Origin: an uncultured Gemmatimonadota bacterium
Lineage (GTDB): Bacteria > Gemmatimonadota > Gemmatimonadetes > Gemmatimonadales > Gemmatimonadaceae
Direction: 5' to 3'
NCBI GenBank assembly: GCA_946480295.1
Contig: CAMLIT010000021.1
Span: 1-44,140, forward strand
Length of the DNA stretch: 44,140 bases
Shown here: positions 33,839-42,350 of the stretch, one piece after another
How the letters are laid out: each line of letters opens with the position of its first letter
Numbering within the stretch: position 1 is the stretch's first letter
The notes under the pieces: generated by a model
What the model was told of the DNA's origin: nothing
The model's database searches: none
What the model saw: only the letters and a program-made list of their open reading frames with translations
Translations under genes and position numbers: made by a program

Positions 33839-34903
33839 GTGACACGGTGGATCGCAGCGATGGTGCTGGCCACGACGATGATGGCCTGCGGGGGCGAGCA
33901 GAAGGGCGGCGCGAACACGGCAGCTTCGGCCCAGGGTACCATCACCGGTGCCGGCTCGAGCTTCGCGTACCCGATCTACTCCAAGTGGGCGAACATGTAC
34001 GCCCAGAAGACGGGCGTGAAGGTGAACTATCAGTCCATCGGGTCGAGCGGCGGCATCAAGCAGCTCCAGGAGATGACGGTGGACTTCGGCGCCTCGGATG
34101 CGCCGATGACCGATCAGCAGATGGCCGAGGCGAAGGGCGGCCCGATCCTGCACATCCCGACGGTGCTCGGCGGGGTGTCGATCACCTACAACCTGCCCGG
34201 CGTCACGCAGCCGCTGCGCTTCACGGGGCCGGTGCTCGCGCGGATCTTCCTCGGCAGGATCACGAAGTGGAACGATCCGAACATCGCGGCGGAGAACCCG
34301 GGCGTGCAGCTCCCGGCGCAGGACATCGCCGTGGTGCACCGCTCCGACGGCAGCGGCACGACCTTCATCTTCACCGACTACCTGAGCAGCGTGAGCCCGG
34401 AGTGGAAGAGCGGCCCGGGCAAGGGTACGTCGATCAGCTGGCCGACCGGCGTCGGTGGCAAGGGGAGCGAGGGCGTCTCCGGGCAGGTGAAGCAGACGCC
34501 GGGCGCGATCGGCTACGTCGAGCTCTCCTACGCGAAGGAGAACAAGCTTCCCTCCGCGCAGATCCAGAACGCCGAGGGCGAGTGGATCGCGCCGACGCTC
34601 GAGTCGGTGACCGCGGCCGCGGCCGGCGCGGTGAAGTCGCTGCCAGCCACCACCGACTACCGCGTCTCGATCGTCAACCCGCGGGGCAAGGGCGCGTATC
34701 CGATCTCCTCGTTCACCTGGATCCTGCTCTACAAGAACCAGAAGGATGCGGTGAAGGGGAAGCAGCTCGTCGACTTCCTCCGCTGGGGGCTGCACGACGG
34801 TGAGGGTGTGGCCGGATCGCTGGACTACGCGCCGCTGCCGCCCGAGATGGTGACGCGCCTCGACAGCTACCTCGACACCGTCGCGATCCCGGCCGGCAAG
34901 TGA
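33839..34903 (+). CDS. pstS: Phosphate-binding protein PstS, lipoprotein form
   Basis: 354 residues from a GTG with GGAG 6 nt upstream. A lipoprotein signal ends at Cys17 (TTMMAC). The phosphate site motifs ITGAGSSFAYP, QSIGSSGGI, ASDAPMTD and HRSDGSGTT are intact, and GKGSEGV and AIGYVELSYA complete the family. It delivers phosphate to PstCA. It is preceded by the strongest Pho box and overlaps pstC by GTGA. A second copy at 40791 has the same core but a cleavable signal. Confidence 0.96.
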   Translation: MTRWIAAMVLATTMMACGGEQKGGANTAASAQGTITGAGSSFAYPIYSKWANMYAQKTGVKVNYQSIGSSGGIKQLQEMTVDFGASDAPMTDQQMAEAKGGPILHIPTVLGGVSITYNLPGVTQPLRFTGPVLARIFLGRITKWNDPNIAAENPGVQLPAQDIAVVHRSDGSGTTFIFTDYLSSVSPEWKSGPGKGTSISWPTGVGGKGSEGVSGQVKQTPGAIGYVELSYAKENKLPSAQIQNAEGEWIAPTLESVTAAAAGAVKSLPATTDYRVSIVNPRGKGAYPISSFTWILLYKNQKDAVKGKQLVDFLRWGLHDGEGVAGSLDYAPLPPEMVTRLDSYLDTVAIPAGK

Positions 34904-35886
34904 CGGCGGGACGGGCGGTGATGGAGCCGCGCACGGACGAGCGCGGCGCGACGCGGGAGTGGCACCGGAGTGTGTCGGGCGCGGGCGACCGCGCCTATGG
35001 CGCCGCGATCACCGTCGCGGCGCTGCTCATTCCGGTGCTGCTCCTCCTGCTGGCCATCGCCCTCCTCGTCGCGGGGTGGCCCGCCCTGCGGAAGTTCGGC
35101 ATCTCGTTCCTGACGTCGAGCGTGTGGGACCCGGTGAACGGCCACTTCGGCGCGGCGCCGGCGATCTACGGCACCATCGTCTCGTCGGCGATCGCGCTCG
35201 TCATCGCGACGCCGCTCGCGCTGGGCGTGGCGATCTTCCTCTCCGAGTTCGCGCCGTCGTGGCTCCGGCAGCCGGTCGCGTTCCTCGTCGACCTCCTCGC
35301 CGCCATCCCGAGCGTCGTGTACGGGCTGTGGGGGATCTTCGTCCTCATCCCGCTCCTGCGGCAGCACGTGGTGCCCTTCCTGCGCGACACGCTGCATCTG
35401 GGCGCGCTGCCGATCTTCTCCGGGCCCTCGTACGGGCCGAGCATGCTCGCGGCGGGGCTCATCCTCGCGATCATGATCCTGCCGTACATCTCCGCGGTCG
35501 CGCGCGAGGTGCTGCTCGCCGTCCCGCGCTCGCAGCGCGAGGCGGCGCTCGCCCTCGGCGCGACGCGCTGGGAGATGATCCGCGACGCGGTCGTCCCGTT
35601 CGCCAAGTCCGGGATCGTCGGCGGAGTCATCCTCGGGCTCGGCCGCGCGCTCGGCGAGACGATGGCCGTCACGATGCTCATCGGGAATACGCACGAGATC
35701 TCGGCGTCGCTCCTCGCGCCCGGCTACACGATGGCGTCGCTGATCGCGAACGAGTTCAGCGAGGCGACGAGCGACCTGCACCTCTCGGCGCTGATGGCGG
35801 TGGGCTTCGTGCTGTTCGTGATCACGATCGTCGTCAACATCATCGCGCGCTGGCTGGTGGCGCGCACGGCGCGGATCGCCGCATGA
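34900..35886 (+). CDS. pstC: Phosphate ABC transporter permease PstC
   Basis: 328 residues from the GTG overlapping the pstS stop; ATG 34921 (MEPRTDERG) is an alternative seven residues later. There are six membrane segments. The ABC permease EAA loop is [21 protein letters not shown], and GRALGETMAV and YGLWGIF are PstC signatures. It forms the channel with PstA and overlaps pstA by ATGA. Confidence 0.95.
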   Translation: MTAGRAVMEPRTDERGATREWHRSVSGAGDRAYGAAITVAALLIPVLLLLLAIALLVAGWPALRKFGISFLTSSVWDPVNGHFGAAPAIYGTIVSSAIALVIATPLALGVAIFLSEFAPSWLRQPVAFLVDLLAAIPSVVYGLWGIFVLIPLLRQHVVPFLRDTLHLGALPIFSGPSYGPSMLAAGLILAIMILPYISAVAREVLLAVPRSQREAALALGATRWEMIRDAVVPFAKSGIVGGVILGLGRALGETMAVTMLIGNTHEISASLLAPGYTMASLIANEFSEATSDLHLSALMAVGFVLFVITIVVNIIARWLVARTARIAA

Positions 35887-36737
35887 GGGCGCGACGGACC
35901 GGCACGCGACGGCGGGCGACGAACGTCGTCATGATCGGGCTCACCTTCCTCGCCGCGGCGGCCGCCGCGCTCCCGCTGCTCTTCATCTTCGGCTACCTGC
36001 TGAAGCAGGGGGCGGCGTCGGTCAATTTCGACTTCTTCACGAAGGCGCCGATGCCGCCCGGCGAGGCGGGGGGCGGGATGGGGAACGCGATCGTCGGCAC
36101 GCTCATCCTCGTGGGATTGAGCAGCGCGATCGGGCTCCCGGTGGGGATCGGCGCCGGGTTGTATCTCGCCGAGCGGGACGGCACCCGCCTCGCCTGGTTC
36201 GTGCGCTTCCTCGCCGACGTGCTGAACGGGCTTCCCTCGATCGTGATGGGCATCTTCGCCTGGCAGGTGCTCGTCAGGCCGGCCGGGCACTTCTCGGCGC
36301 TGGCCGGCGGCATCGCGCTCGGCGTGATGATGATCCCGATGGTGACGCGCACGACGGAGGAGATGGTGCGCATCGTCCCGCGCGCGCTGCGCGAGGCGGC
36401 GCTCGCCCTCGGCTACTCGCGGTGGCGGACGTCGCTCACCGTCGTGCTCCGCACGGCGATGGGCGGCATCGTCACCGGCGCGCTGGTGGCGATCGCGCGC
36501 ATCGCCGGCGAGACGGCACCGCTGCTGTTCACGGCGTTCGGCAATCAGTTCTGGTCCACCTCGCTCGGGCAGCCGATCGCCGCCGTCCCGTTGCAGGTGT
36601 TCAACTACGCGATCAGCCCGTACGACGACTGGCATCGTCAGGCGTGGGCGGGCTCGCTGGTGCTGGTGGCGCTGGTGCTGGTGATCAGCATCCTGGCGCG
36701 GCTGGCGGTGAGGAGGCGGTATGGCAACGCGGAGTGA
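35883..36737 (+). CDS. pstA: Phosphate ABC transporter permease PstA
   Basis: 284 residues, six membrane segments. [12 protein letters not shown], the EAA loop [20 protein letters not shown] and [17 protein letters not shown] are PstA hallmarks. It pairs with PstC. The following pstB has its best ribosome site overlapping this gene's stop. Confidence 0.95.
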   Translation: MRARRTGTRRRATNVVMIGLTFLAAAAAALPLLFIFGYLLKQGAASVNFDFFTKAPMPPGEAGGGMGNAIVGTLILVGLSSAIGLPVGIGAGLYLAERDGTRLAWFVRFLADVLNGLPSIVMGIFAWQVLVRPAGHFSALAGGIALGVMMIPMVTRTTEEMVRIVPRALREAALALGYSRWRTSLTVVLRTAMGGIVTGALVAIARIAGETAPLLFTAFGNQFWSTSLGQPIAAVPLQVFNYAISPYDDWHRQAWAGSLVLVALVLVISILARLAVRRRYGNAE

Positions 36738-36750
36738 GGAGAGGTGCGGC

Positions 36751-37629
36751 ATGCGGGACGCGGGCAGGGGAGAGGGTCGGGGGTCGAGGGTCGAGAGCGA
36801 ACGTGCCACTGCGCGCCGACCTGTCGTTCCTGCGCGGGATCTCGACCCTCGACCCGCGACCCTCGACCCTCGGACGCGCATCTCCGTCCGCGACCTCGTC
36901 GCCTTCTTCGGTGACACGAAGGCGGTGCGCGGGGTCAGCCTCGAGCTGCGCGATCGCGAGGTCACGGCGATCATCGGCCCGTCGGGGTGCGGGAAGAGCA
37001 CCTTCCTGCGCTGCCTCAACCGGATGCACGAGACGGTCGCGAACGCGCGCGTCGAGGGGCAGGTGCTGCTCGACGGCCACGACATCTACGCGTCGGGGAC
37101 GAACCCCGTCGCGGTGCGCCGGAAGATCGGGATGGTCTTCCAGCGACCGACGCCCTTCCCGACGATGTCGATTCGCGACAACGTCGCCGCCGGCCTGAAG
37201 GTACTGCACGATTCGTCGAGGCGCCGCCAGGTGGACGAGATCGTCGAGCGCGCGCTCCGGCGCGCGGCGCTGTGGGAGGAGGTGAAGGACCGCCTGCGCA
37301 CGAGCGCCCTGGGGCTCTCCGGCGGCCAGCAGCAGCGCCTCTGCATCGCCCGCGCGCTCGCCACCGATCCGGAGGTGCTGCTGCTCGACGAGCCGACCGC
37401 TTCGCTCGACCCGATCAGCACGCAGAAGGTGGAGGACCTCGTGTATCAGCTCCGGGAGGAGACGACGGTCGTCATCGTGACGCACAACATGCAGCAGGCG
37501 GCGCGCGTCTCCGATCGCACCGCGTTCTTCCTCGGCGGCGAGCTCGTCGAGCTCGCGCCGACGGCGGAGCTGTTCACGACGCCGCGGGATCCGCGCACCG
37601 AGGCGTACATCACCGGGCGGTTCGGATGA
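36751..37629 (+). CDS. pstB: Phosphate ABC transporter ATPase PstB (copy 1) with repeat-derived N-terminal extension
   Basis: 292 residues from ATG 36751, chosen because AGGAGAGG lies 6 nt upstream; ATG 36721 is also in frame. The ATPase begins near residue 44 ([16 protein letters not shown]). Walker A is GPSGCGKST (Lys82), the signature [15 protein letters not shown], Walker [13 protein letters not shown], and the H-loop VTHNMQQA. No ATG, GTG or TTG lies near the conserved start, so about 40 Arg/Pro/Asp-rich residues encoded by a GC-rich inverted repeat (36772-36864) appear to be translated. It energises PstCA and overlaps the second pstB by ATGA. Confidence 0.93.
   Translation: MRDAGRGEGRGSRVESERATARRPVVPARDLDPRPATLDPRTRISVRDLVAFFGDTKAVRGVSLELRDREVTAIIGPSGCGKSTFLRCLNRMHETVANARVEGQVLLDGHDIYASGTNPVAVRRKIGMVFQRPTPFPTMSIRDNVAAGLKVLHDSSRRRQVDEIVERALRRAALWEEVKDRLRTSALGLSGGQQQRLCIARALATDPEVLLLDEPTASLDPISTQKVEDLVYQLREETTVVIVTHNMQQAARVSDRTAFFLGGELVELAPTAELFTTPRDPRTEAYITGRFG
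36772..36864. repeat. 25-bp inverted repeat of GGGTCGA words inside the 5' end of pstB
   Basis: Arms 36772-36796 and 36840-36864 pair over 25 bp with one mismatch around a 43-nt loop; the inner 16 bp (36781-36796/36840-36855) are perfect. The arms are built of GAGGGTCG/GGGTCGA words, and GCGGGAC also occurs just upstream at 36753. The whole element lies in frame in pstB. Confidence 0.85.
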
Positions 37630-38426
37630 CGGCGACCGAGCTGCCACCGACGGAGGCGCCGGCAGGCGCGGCCAGCGGCACGATCGCCGCGCGCGACTTC
37701 TCCTTCTGGTACGGGAAGAAGCAGGCGCTCTTCGGCGTGAACCTCGACATCGCGCCGCGCCGGATCACGGCCCTCATCGGCCCGTCGGGGTGCGGGAAGT
37801 CCACCTTCCTGCGCTCGATCAACCGGCTGAACGAGACGATCGTGGGGACGCGGTACGAGGGGCGGATCGAGCTGGACGGGGAGAGCGTCTACGACCGCGG
37901 CACGGACGTCGTCATGCTCCGGCAGCGGATCGGGATGGTCTTCCAGCGGTGGAATCCCTTCCCGAAGTCCATCTACGACAACGTCGTCTACGGCCCGCGC
38001 ATCAACGGCGTGGGGTCGCGCGCCGAGCGGGACGAGATCGTCGAGCGGTCGCTGCGGCGCGCCGCGCTGTGGGACGAGGTGAAGGACCGGCTGCGTCAGA
38101 GCGCGCTGGCGCTCTCCGGGGGGCAGCAGCAGCGGTTGTGCATCGCGCGCGCGCTGGCGAACGATCCCGAGGTGCTCCTGCTCGACGAGCCGGCGAGCGC
38201 GCTCGACCCGATCGCGACGCAGAAGGTGGAGGAGCTGCTCTACGAGCTGCGGCGGGAGTTGACCGTCGTCATCGTCACCCACAATCTGCAGCAGGCGGCG
38301 CGCATCTCCGACCAGACGGCCTTCTTCTTCTCCGGCCATCTCGTGGAGGCCGGGCGGACTGGCGACCTCTTCACGAACCCGCGGGAGGAGCGCACCGAGG
38401 CATACATCACCGGGAGATTCGGATGA
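37626..38426 (+). CDS. pstB: Phosphate ABC transporter ATPase PstB (copy 2)
   Basis: 266 residues, normal PstB length with no extension. Walker [10 protein letters not shown], signature [15 protein letters not shown], Walker [13 protein letters not shown] and H-loop [12 protein letters not shown] are all intact, so it should be active. It is a tandem paralogue of copy 1, and both end EAYITGRFG. It may form the second subunit of a PstB heterodimer. It overlaps phoU by ATGA. Confidence 0.94.
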   Translation: MTATELPPTEAPAGAASGTIAARDFSFWYGKKQALFGVNLDIAPRRITALIGPSGCGKSTFLRSINRLNETIVGTRYEGRIELDGESVYDRGTDVVMLRQRIGMVFQRWNPFPKSIYDNVVYGPRINGVGSRAERDEIVERSLRRAALWDEVKDRLRQSALALSGGQQQRLCIARALANDPEVLLLDEPASALDPIATQKVEELLYELRRELTVVIVTHNLQQAARISDQTAFFFSGHLVEAGRTGDLFTNPREERTEAYITGRFG

Positions 38427-39142
38427 GTTCCGCCGTGGAGAGCACCGGCTTTCGTCACTTTCACGAGCAGCTCGCGACGCTGAAGCAGCGGCTGCTCGAC
38501 ATGTCCGGGCGCGCCGAGGAGCTGATCGCGCTCGCCATCGACTCCCTCCTCGAGCGCGACCCGGCGAAGGCCGAGGCGGTCATCACGGGCGACCGCGGGG
38601 TGGACGCGCTGGAGGTGGAGATCGATGCGCTCGGCGTGAACCTGCTCGCGCTCCAGCAGCCGATGGCGCGCGACCTCCGCTTCATCGTCAGCGCCCTGAA
38701 GATCTCGAGCGACCTGGAACGCGTGGGCGATCACGCGGTGAACATCGCCCAGGCCACCCTGCGGCTGGCGGAATCGTCGCAGCTCATCACGCCGGGTCCG
38801 GAGATCCAGGAGATGGCCAACCGCGCGCGGCAGATGCTCGGCGACGCCCTCGACGCCTTCGTGCGGGCCGACGGCGCGCTCGGCCGCGCCGTGTGCCGGG
38901 CGGACGATGCGGTGGACGCGATGAACGAGTCGCTCTTCCGCATCCTGTTGACGCACATGATGGAGAATCCGGCGAACATCTCCTCGGCGATCCAGCTCCT
39001 CCTCGTCGGCCGCAATCTCGAACGCGTCGCCGACCTGGCGACCAACATCGGCGAGGACGCGGTCTATCTCGCCGAGGGGAAGCAGATCAAGCATCACTTC
39101 GAGGAGCGGGATCAGGGGGCTGGGGAGCGGGAACAGGCATAG
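38423..39142 (+). CDS. phoU: Phosphate signalling protein PhoU
   Basis: 239 residues, all-helical, two PhoU repeats. The metal-binding E/DxxxD motifs are seen in [16 protein letters not shown] and in [21 protein letters not shown]. It links Pst transport to PhoR, keeping the kinase off when phosphate is plentiful. It ends the pst operon; the last eight residues (GAGEREQA) run into a repeat-rich spacer. Confidence 0.95.
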   Translation: MSSAVESTGFRHFHEQLATLKQRLLDMSGRAEELIALAIDSLLERDPAKAEAVITGDRGVDALEVEIDALGVNLLALQQPMARDLRFIVSALKISSDLERVGDHAVNIAQATLRLAESSQLITPGPEIQEMANRARQMLGDALDAFVRADGALGRAVCRADDAVDAMNESLFRILLTHMMENPANISSAIQLLLVGRNLERVADLATNIGEDAVYLAEGKQIKHHFEERDQGAGEREQA

Positions 39143-39348
39143 GGTCGAGGGTCGACGGTCGAGGGCCGAGAGACGGGCACGCCATCCGCTCTCCGCTCTC
39201 TGCTCTCCGCCAGCCGCCCGGGATGTCCCACGCCGCCGCCGACGCCCGCAGAGTGCCCGGGCGGGCGGAAAGCGGAAAGCGGAAAGCGGAAAGCGGAGAG
39301 CGTTGCATCTCGCCCCTCGCCACTAGACCCTCGCCCCTCGAGCAGACC
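39143..39348. repeat. Repeat-rich spacer with GGGTCGA words and a GAGAGCG/GCGGAAA heptamer palindrome
   Basis: It starts directly after the phoU stop with GGGTCGA-type words (39142-39172). A CGCTCTC-type array (39186-39211) faces an oppositely oriented array GCGGAAA x4 plus GCGGAGA (39265-39299); AGCGGAGAGCG matches the other arm exactly over 11 bp. No gene is supported. The layout resembles the element in pstB. Confidence 0.7.
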
Positions 39349-39402
39349 GTGACCTCCCCGTTACGCACCCCTGCGGTCGTCGTTACGAGAGGCGCGTACT
39401 CT
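39349..39402 (+). promoter_or_regulatory. Pho box and promoter of the porin gene
   Basis: GTGACCT (39349), GTTACGC (39360), a degenerate unit (39371) and GTTACGA (39382) are spaced exactly 11 bp apart. TACTCT (39397-39402) begins 9 nt after the last repeat as the -10. The spacing is the same as at pstS and the second pstS. Confidence 0.65.
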
Positions 39403-39445
39403 GAAGCACGTCAGAGATCGCTTCCCACCACCTGCCACCCACTCA

Positions 39446-40618
39446 ATGCTCCGCCACTCCACTCGCGTCACGATCGCTCTCGGGCTGCTCGTCGCCGGCG
39501 CCGCCGTCGCGCGGGCGCAGGGAAACCAGCCCGCCGCCGCGGCGGCGCCCGCCCCGGCGCCGTTCAGCTTCTCCGGCGTGATCATGGGCAACTACCAGTA
39601 TCACACCGAGTCGAACGCGTCGACGAATCCCAACGGCGCGTTCAACAAGTTCGAGCTCGAGCGGGCGTATCTCACCTTCCAGGGCCCCGCGGGCAACGAT
39701 CGCACGAGCTTCCGCGTCACGGCCGACGTCTTCCAGAACACGAGCCCGACCAACTCCGCCTACTACGCGGGCTGGGTCGTGCGGCTCAAGTACGCGTACC
39801 TGCAGTACGACTACCTGAAAGGCGCGAACTGGAGCGCGTTCGCGCGCGCGGGCATCGTGCACACGGCGCTCATCGACCACGAGGAGGGCTTCTGGCCGCG
39901 CTGGATCTCGCAGACCGCAGTGGAGCGCGCCGGATTCTTCTCCTCGGCCGACGCCGGCGTCGCGACCCAGGTGAACCTGCCGAACAAGGTCGGCCAGCTG
40001 TACGCGACCATCACCAACGGCCCGGGCTACTCGTCGCGCGAGGTGGACCGCTTCAAGGACTATGCGGCGCGCCTCTCCCTCACGCCGCTGGCGAACAGCG
40101 ACGTCGGGATCCTGAAGACGCTCGATATCTCCCCCTGGGTCTACAAGGGCGCCCTCGCCAGCAAGTTCGTGAGCGGCGGCGCGGGGCAGATCGGAGCGGT
40201 TGGAAGCGCGCTCACCCGCGACCGCTACGGCATCTTCGCCGGCTTCAGGGATCCGCGCCTGACGATCGGCGGCGACTGGGCGCAGCGCGTGGACACCTAC
40301 GAAGCGGGCGCCAACACGCCCCTGTCGCCGCGCACGGCGAACGACTCGACGGGCCGCCTGCTGTCGGCCTTCGTCGTGACGAAGCCCGCGATGCTCTTCG
40401 GCGCGACGTCGTCGCCCCTCGGCCTGGTCGCGCGCTACGACCAGATCAAGCCCGTCACCAGCTCGGCGCCGTCGTACCACGTCGCCATCGCGGGGCTCAC
40501 CTATGACCTGAGCAGCAAGGCGGCCTTCTCCGTCGACTACCAGGAGGAGCTGGGGAAGAACGGGTCGACGCGGGCGCCGCTGAAGACGTACTACGCGCAC
40601 TTCGTCGTGAACTACTGA
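39446..40618 (+). CDS. Outer-membrane porin, probably phosphate-selective (OprO/OprP-like)
   Basis: 390 residues with a signal peptide (AVARAQ) and an Ala/Pro linker, then a 16-strand-like beta-barrel of alternating residues ending in Tyr (AHFVVNY), the outer-membrane insertion signature. The barrel starts FSFSGVIMGNYQYHTESN. Its place between phoU and the second pstS, and its own Pho box, suggest phosphate entry across the outer membrane. The family assignment is from barrel features and context, since no lysine ladder can be placed with certainty. Confidence 0.8.
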   Translation: MLRHSTRVTIALGLLVAGAAVARAQGNQPAAAAAPAPAPFSFSGVIMGNYQYHTESNASTNPNGAFNKFELERAYLTFQGPAGNDRTSFRVTADVFQNTSPTNSAYYAGWVVRLKYAYLQYDYLKGANWSAFARAGIVHTALIDHEEGFWPRWISQTAVERAGFFSSADAGVATQVNLPNKVGQLYATITNGPGYSSREVDRFKDYAARLSLTPLANSDVGILKTLDISPWVYKGALASKFVSGGAGQIGAVGSALTRDRYGIFAGFRDPRLTIGGDWAQRVDTYEAGANTPLSPRTANDSTGRLLSAFVVTKPAMLFGATSSPLGLVARYDQIKPVTSSAPSYHVAIAGLTYDLSSKAAFSVDYQEELGKNGSTRAPLKTYYAHFVVNY

Positions 40619-40643
40619 ACGACGCGGCAACACCATGCCTGGT

Positions 40644-40673
40644 GCGGCCACGGCGAGTCCTCGCCGTGGCCGC
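40644..40673 (+). terminator. Strong hairpin after the porin gene
   Basis: Perfect arms 40644-40656 and 40661-40673 (13 bp) with a GTCC tetraloop, extendable by a T-A pair on the outside. It starts 26 nt after the stop and separates the porin gene from the Pho box of the second pstS. Confidence 0.8.
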
Positions 40674-40720
40674 ATGGCGTTCGGGCGGGCGCGCCTGCCG
40701 CACGCGGTCGTGGCGCACTC

Positions 40721-40763
40721 GTTACACGGACGTCCGCGGCGCTTTACACGGCGAGCGCATCGT
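40721..40763 (+). promoter_or_regulatory. Pho box and promoter of the second pstS
   Basis: GTTACAC (40721-40727) and TTTACAC (40743-40749) are 22 bp apart, two 11-bp steps, exactly as the outer repeats upstream of the first pstS. CATCGT (40758-40763) is the -10 candidate, 9 nt on. Confidence 0.7.
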
Positions 40764-40790
40764 GCGTGCACACCTCAATCGGAGTGTCTC

Positions 40791-41837
40791 GTGCACCGCC
40801 GCTATCTCGCCACCGCGCTCGCCTCCGCGCTCGCCCTCGCTCCCCTCTCGCTCGCCACGGCGCAGGACATCACCGGCGCCGGCTCCAGCTTCGCCTACCC
40901 GATCTACACGAAGTGGGCCGCCCTCTACGCCCGGGCAACGGGCGTGAAGGTCAACTACCAGTCCATCGGCTCGAGCGGCGGCATCAAGCAGCTCTCCGAG
41001 GAGACCGTCGATTTCGGCGCTTCGGACGGGCCGATGACCGACGCGCAGATCGCCGCGGCGAAAGGCGGCGACATCCTCCACTTCCCGACCGTGCTCGGCG
41101 GCGTGTCCATCACGTACAACCTCCCCGAGCTGAAGGCGCCGCTCCGCTTCACGGGGCCCGTGCTCGCCGACATCTATCTCGGCGCGATCACGAAGTGGAA
41201 CGACCCGAAGATCGCGGCGCTCAACCCGGGCGTGCGGCTGCCGAACGAGGACATCCTCGTCGTGCACCGCTCCGACGGCAGCGGCACGACGTTCATCTTC
41301 ACGGACTACCTCTCGTCGGTGAGCCCGGAGTGGGCGAAGGGCCCCGGGCGCGCGCAGTCCATCAGCTGGCCGGTAGGTCTCGGCGGCAAGGGCAGTGAGG
41401 GCGTGACGGGACAGGTCCGCCAGGTGCCCGGCGCCATCGGCTACGTCGAGCTGTCGTACGCGAAGGAGAACCACCTGCCCTCGGCGCTGATCCGGAACGC
41501 CGCCGGCCGGTGGATCGCGCCGACGCTCGAGTCGGTGACCGCGGCAGCCGCCGGCGCCGTGCGCTCCCTCCCCGCGAACTCGGATTACCGCATCTCCATC
41601 GTGAACCCCCGCGGCGCGGATGCGTATCCGATCGCGTCGTTCACCTGGATCCTCGTCTACCGCAACCAGAAGGACGCGGTGAAGGGGAAGAAGCTCGTGG
41701 ACTTCCTGCGCTGGGGGTACGAGCACGGAGAGAGCGAAGCGGCGTCGCTCGACTACGCGCCGCTGCCGAAGGCGATGACGACGGCGCTCGTCAAGCGCCT
41801 CGGCACCATCCGGTTGGGCGAGACGGCGTCCCGCTGA
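40791..41837 (+). CDS. pstS: Phosphate-binding protein PstS, secreted form
   Basis: 348 residues from a GTG with GGAG 6 nt upstream. It has a cleavable Sec signal (LATAQ) and no lipobox, unlike the first PstS. All phosphate-site motifs are present (ITGAGSSFAYP, QSIGSSGGI, ASDGPMTD, HRSDGSGTT). It is close in sequence to the copy at 33839, so a duplication is likely. No permease follows, so it probably feeds the same PstCAB. Its last 47 nt overlap a convergent small gene. Confidence 0.94.
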   Translation: MHRRYLATALASALALAPLSLATAQDITGAGSSFAYPIYTKWAALYARATGVKVNYQSIGSSGGIKQLSEETVDFGASDGPMTDAQIAAAKGGDILHFPTVLGGVSITYNLPELKAPLRFTGPVLADIYLGAITKWNDPKIAALNPGVRLPNEDILVVHRSDGSGTTFIFTDYLSSVSPEWAKGPGRAQSISWPVGLGGKGSEGVTGQVRQVPGAIGYVELSYAKENHLPSALIRNAAGRWIAPTLESVTAAAAGAVRSLPANSDYRISIVNPRGADAYPIASFTWILVYRNQKDAVKGKKLVDFLRWGYEHGESEAASLDYAPLPKAMTTALVKRLGTIRLGETASR

Positions 41838-41988
41838 GCGCTCCCGGCGCCGCGCAACGCATCGACCGCCGCCCGTTCGTCGAGCGGCGGTCGTTCGTCG
41901 TCGTGGCGCCCCGGACGAGGGCCACGTCGATCACGTGCCAGCGCCGCCCGTCGCCGTCGACGAACCACGACTCCCTCGCGGCGCTCAC
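41791..41988 (-). CDS. Small hypothetical protein, possible truncated member of the 6866/30928 family
   Basis: 65 residues from a GTG overlapping the upstream stop (GTGA). The start ESWFVDGDGRRWHVIDVALV resembles the SFLDNRGRVWEVWAV start of the protein at 6866-7195, but the later PPNW/LPEAEL half is missing and the tail is Arg/Ser-rich without structure. Its last 47 nt run into the 3' end of pstS. It may be a decayed or truncated paralogue. Confidence 0.4.
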   Translation of the reverse strand: MSAARESWFVDGDGRRWHVIDVALVRGATTTNDRRSTNGRRSMRCAAPGALSGTPSRPTGWCRGA

Positions 41989-42350
41989 AGGAACGCTCCC
42001 GTGAGCGCCGCGTTGTCGGGCACCAGCACGATCGCCGCCTGCCTCGTCGGCTGCGGCGGCGTGGCCGTCGCCGTGACGAGCGGAGGCTCGCTCCCGACCG
42101 ACGCCGGAGCAAGACCACGCAGGCGCATCCAGAACCTCGCGAGCTCGCGCAGGACCTCCCGCGTCTGCGCGTCGTCCTCCTCGAGCCCGCGGGCGTCGAT
42201 GCGGAACTCGCGCACTCGCGCGGGGAGCGACGCGCATGCGATACAGCCGTCGCCGAGGTCGGCGATCGCGAGCGGTCGCCGAACGTGAAGAGTTGCCGTC
42301 CCGTCGTTCGTCTCGAGATCCAGGCGCGGTTCCGTCATCGCTTCCTCCAT
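41985..42350 (-). CDS. Hypothetical protein, weakly STAS-like
   Basis: 121 residues from 42350; Met5 (MTEPRLDLE) is an alternative start. The layout is strand-helix-strand: TATLHVRRPLAIADL, VREFRIDARGLEE, then a long helix REVLRELARFWMRLRGL, and a final strand AAIVLVPDNAALTGAF. This order loosely resembles a STAS/anti-anti-sigma fold, but no conserved Ser motif is seen, so no function is assigned. It is divergent from ppk1. Confidence 0.55.
   Translation of the reverse strand: MEEAMTEPRLDLETNDGTATLHVRRPLAIADLGDGCIACASLPARVREFRIDARGLEEDDAQTREVLRELARFWMRLRGLAPASVGSEPPLVTATATPPQPTRQAAIVLVPDNAALTGAFL

Noticed and set aside
39265..39302. Heptamer array as a coding repeat
   Set aside because: No frame with a start and ribosome site runs through it; it lies between phoU and the porin promoter.
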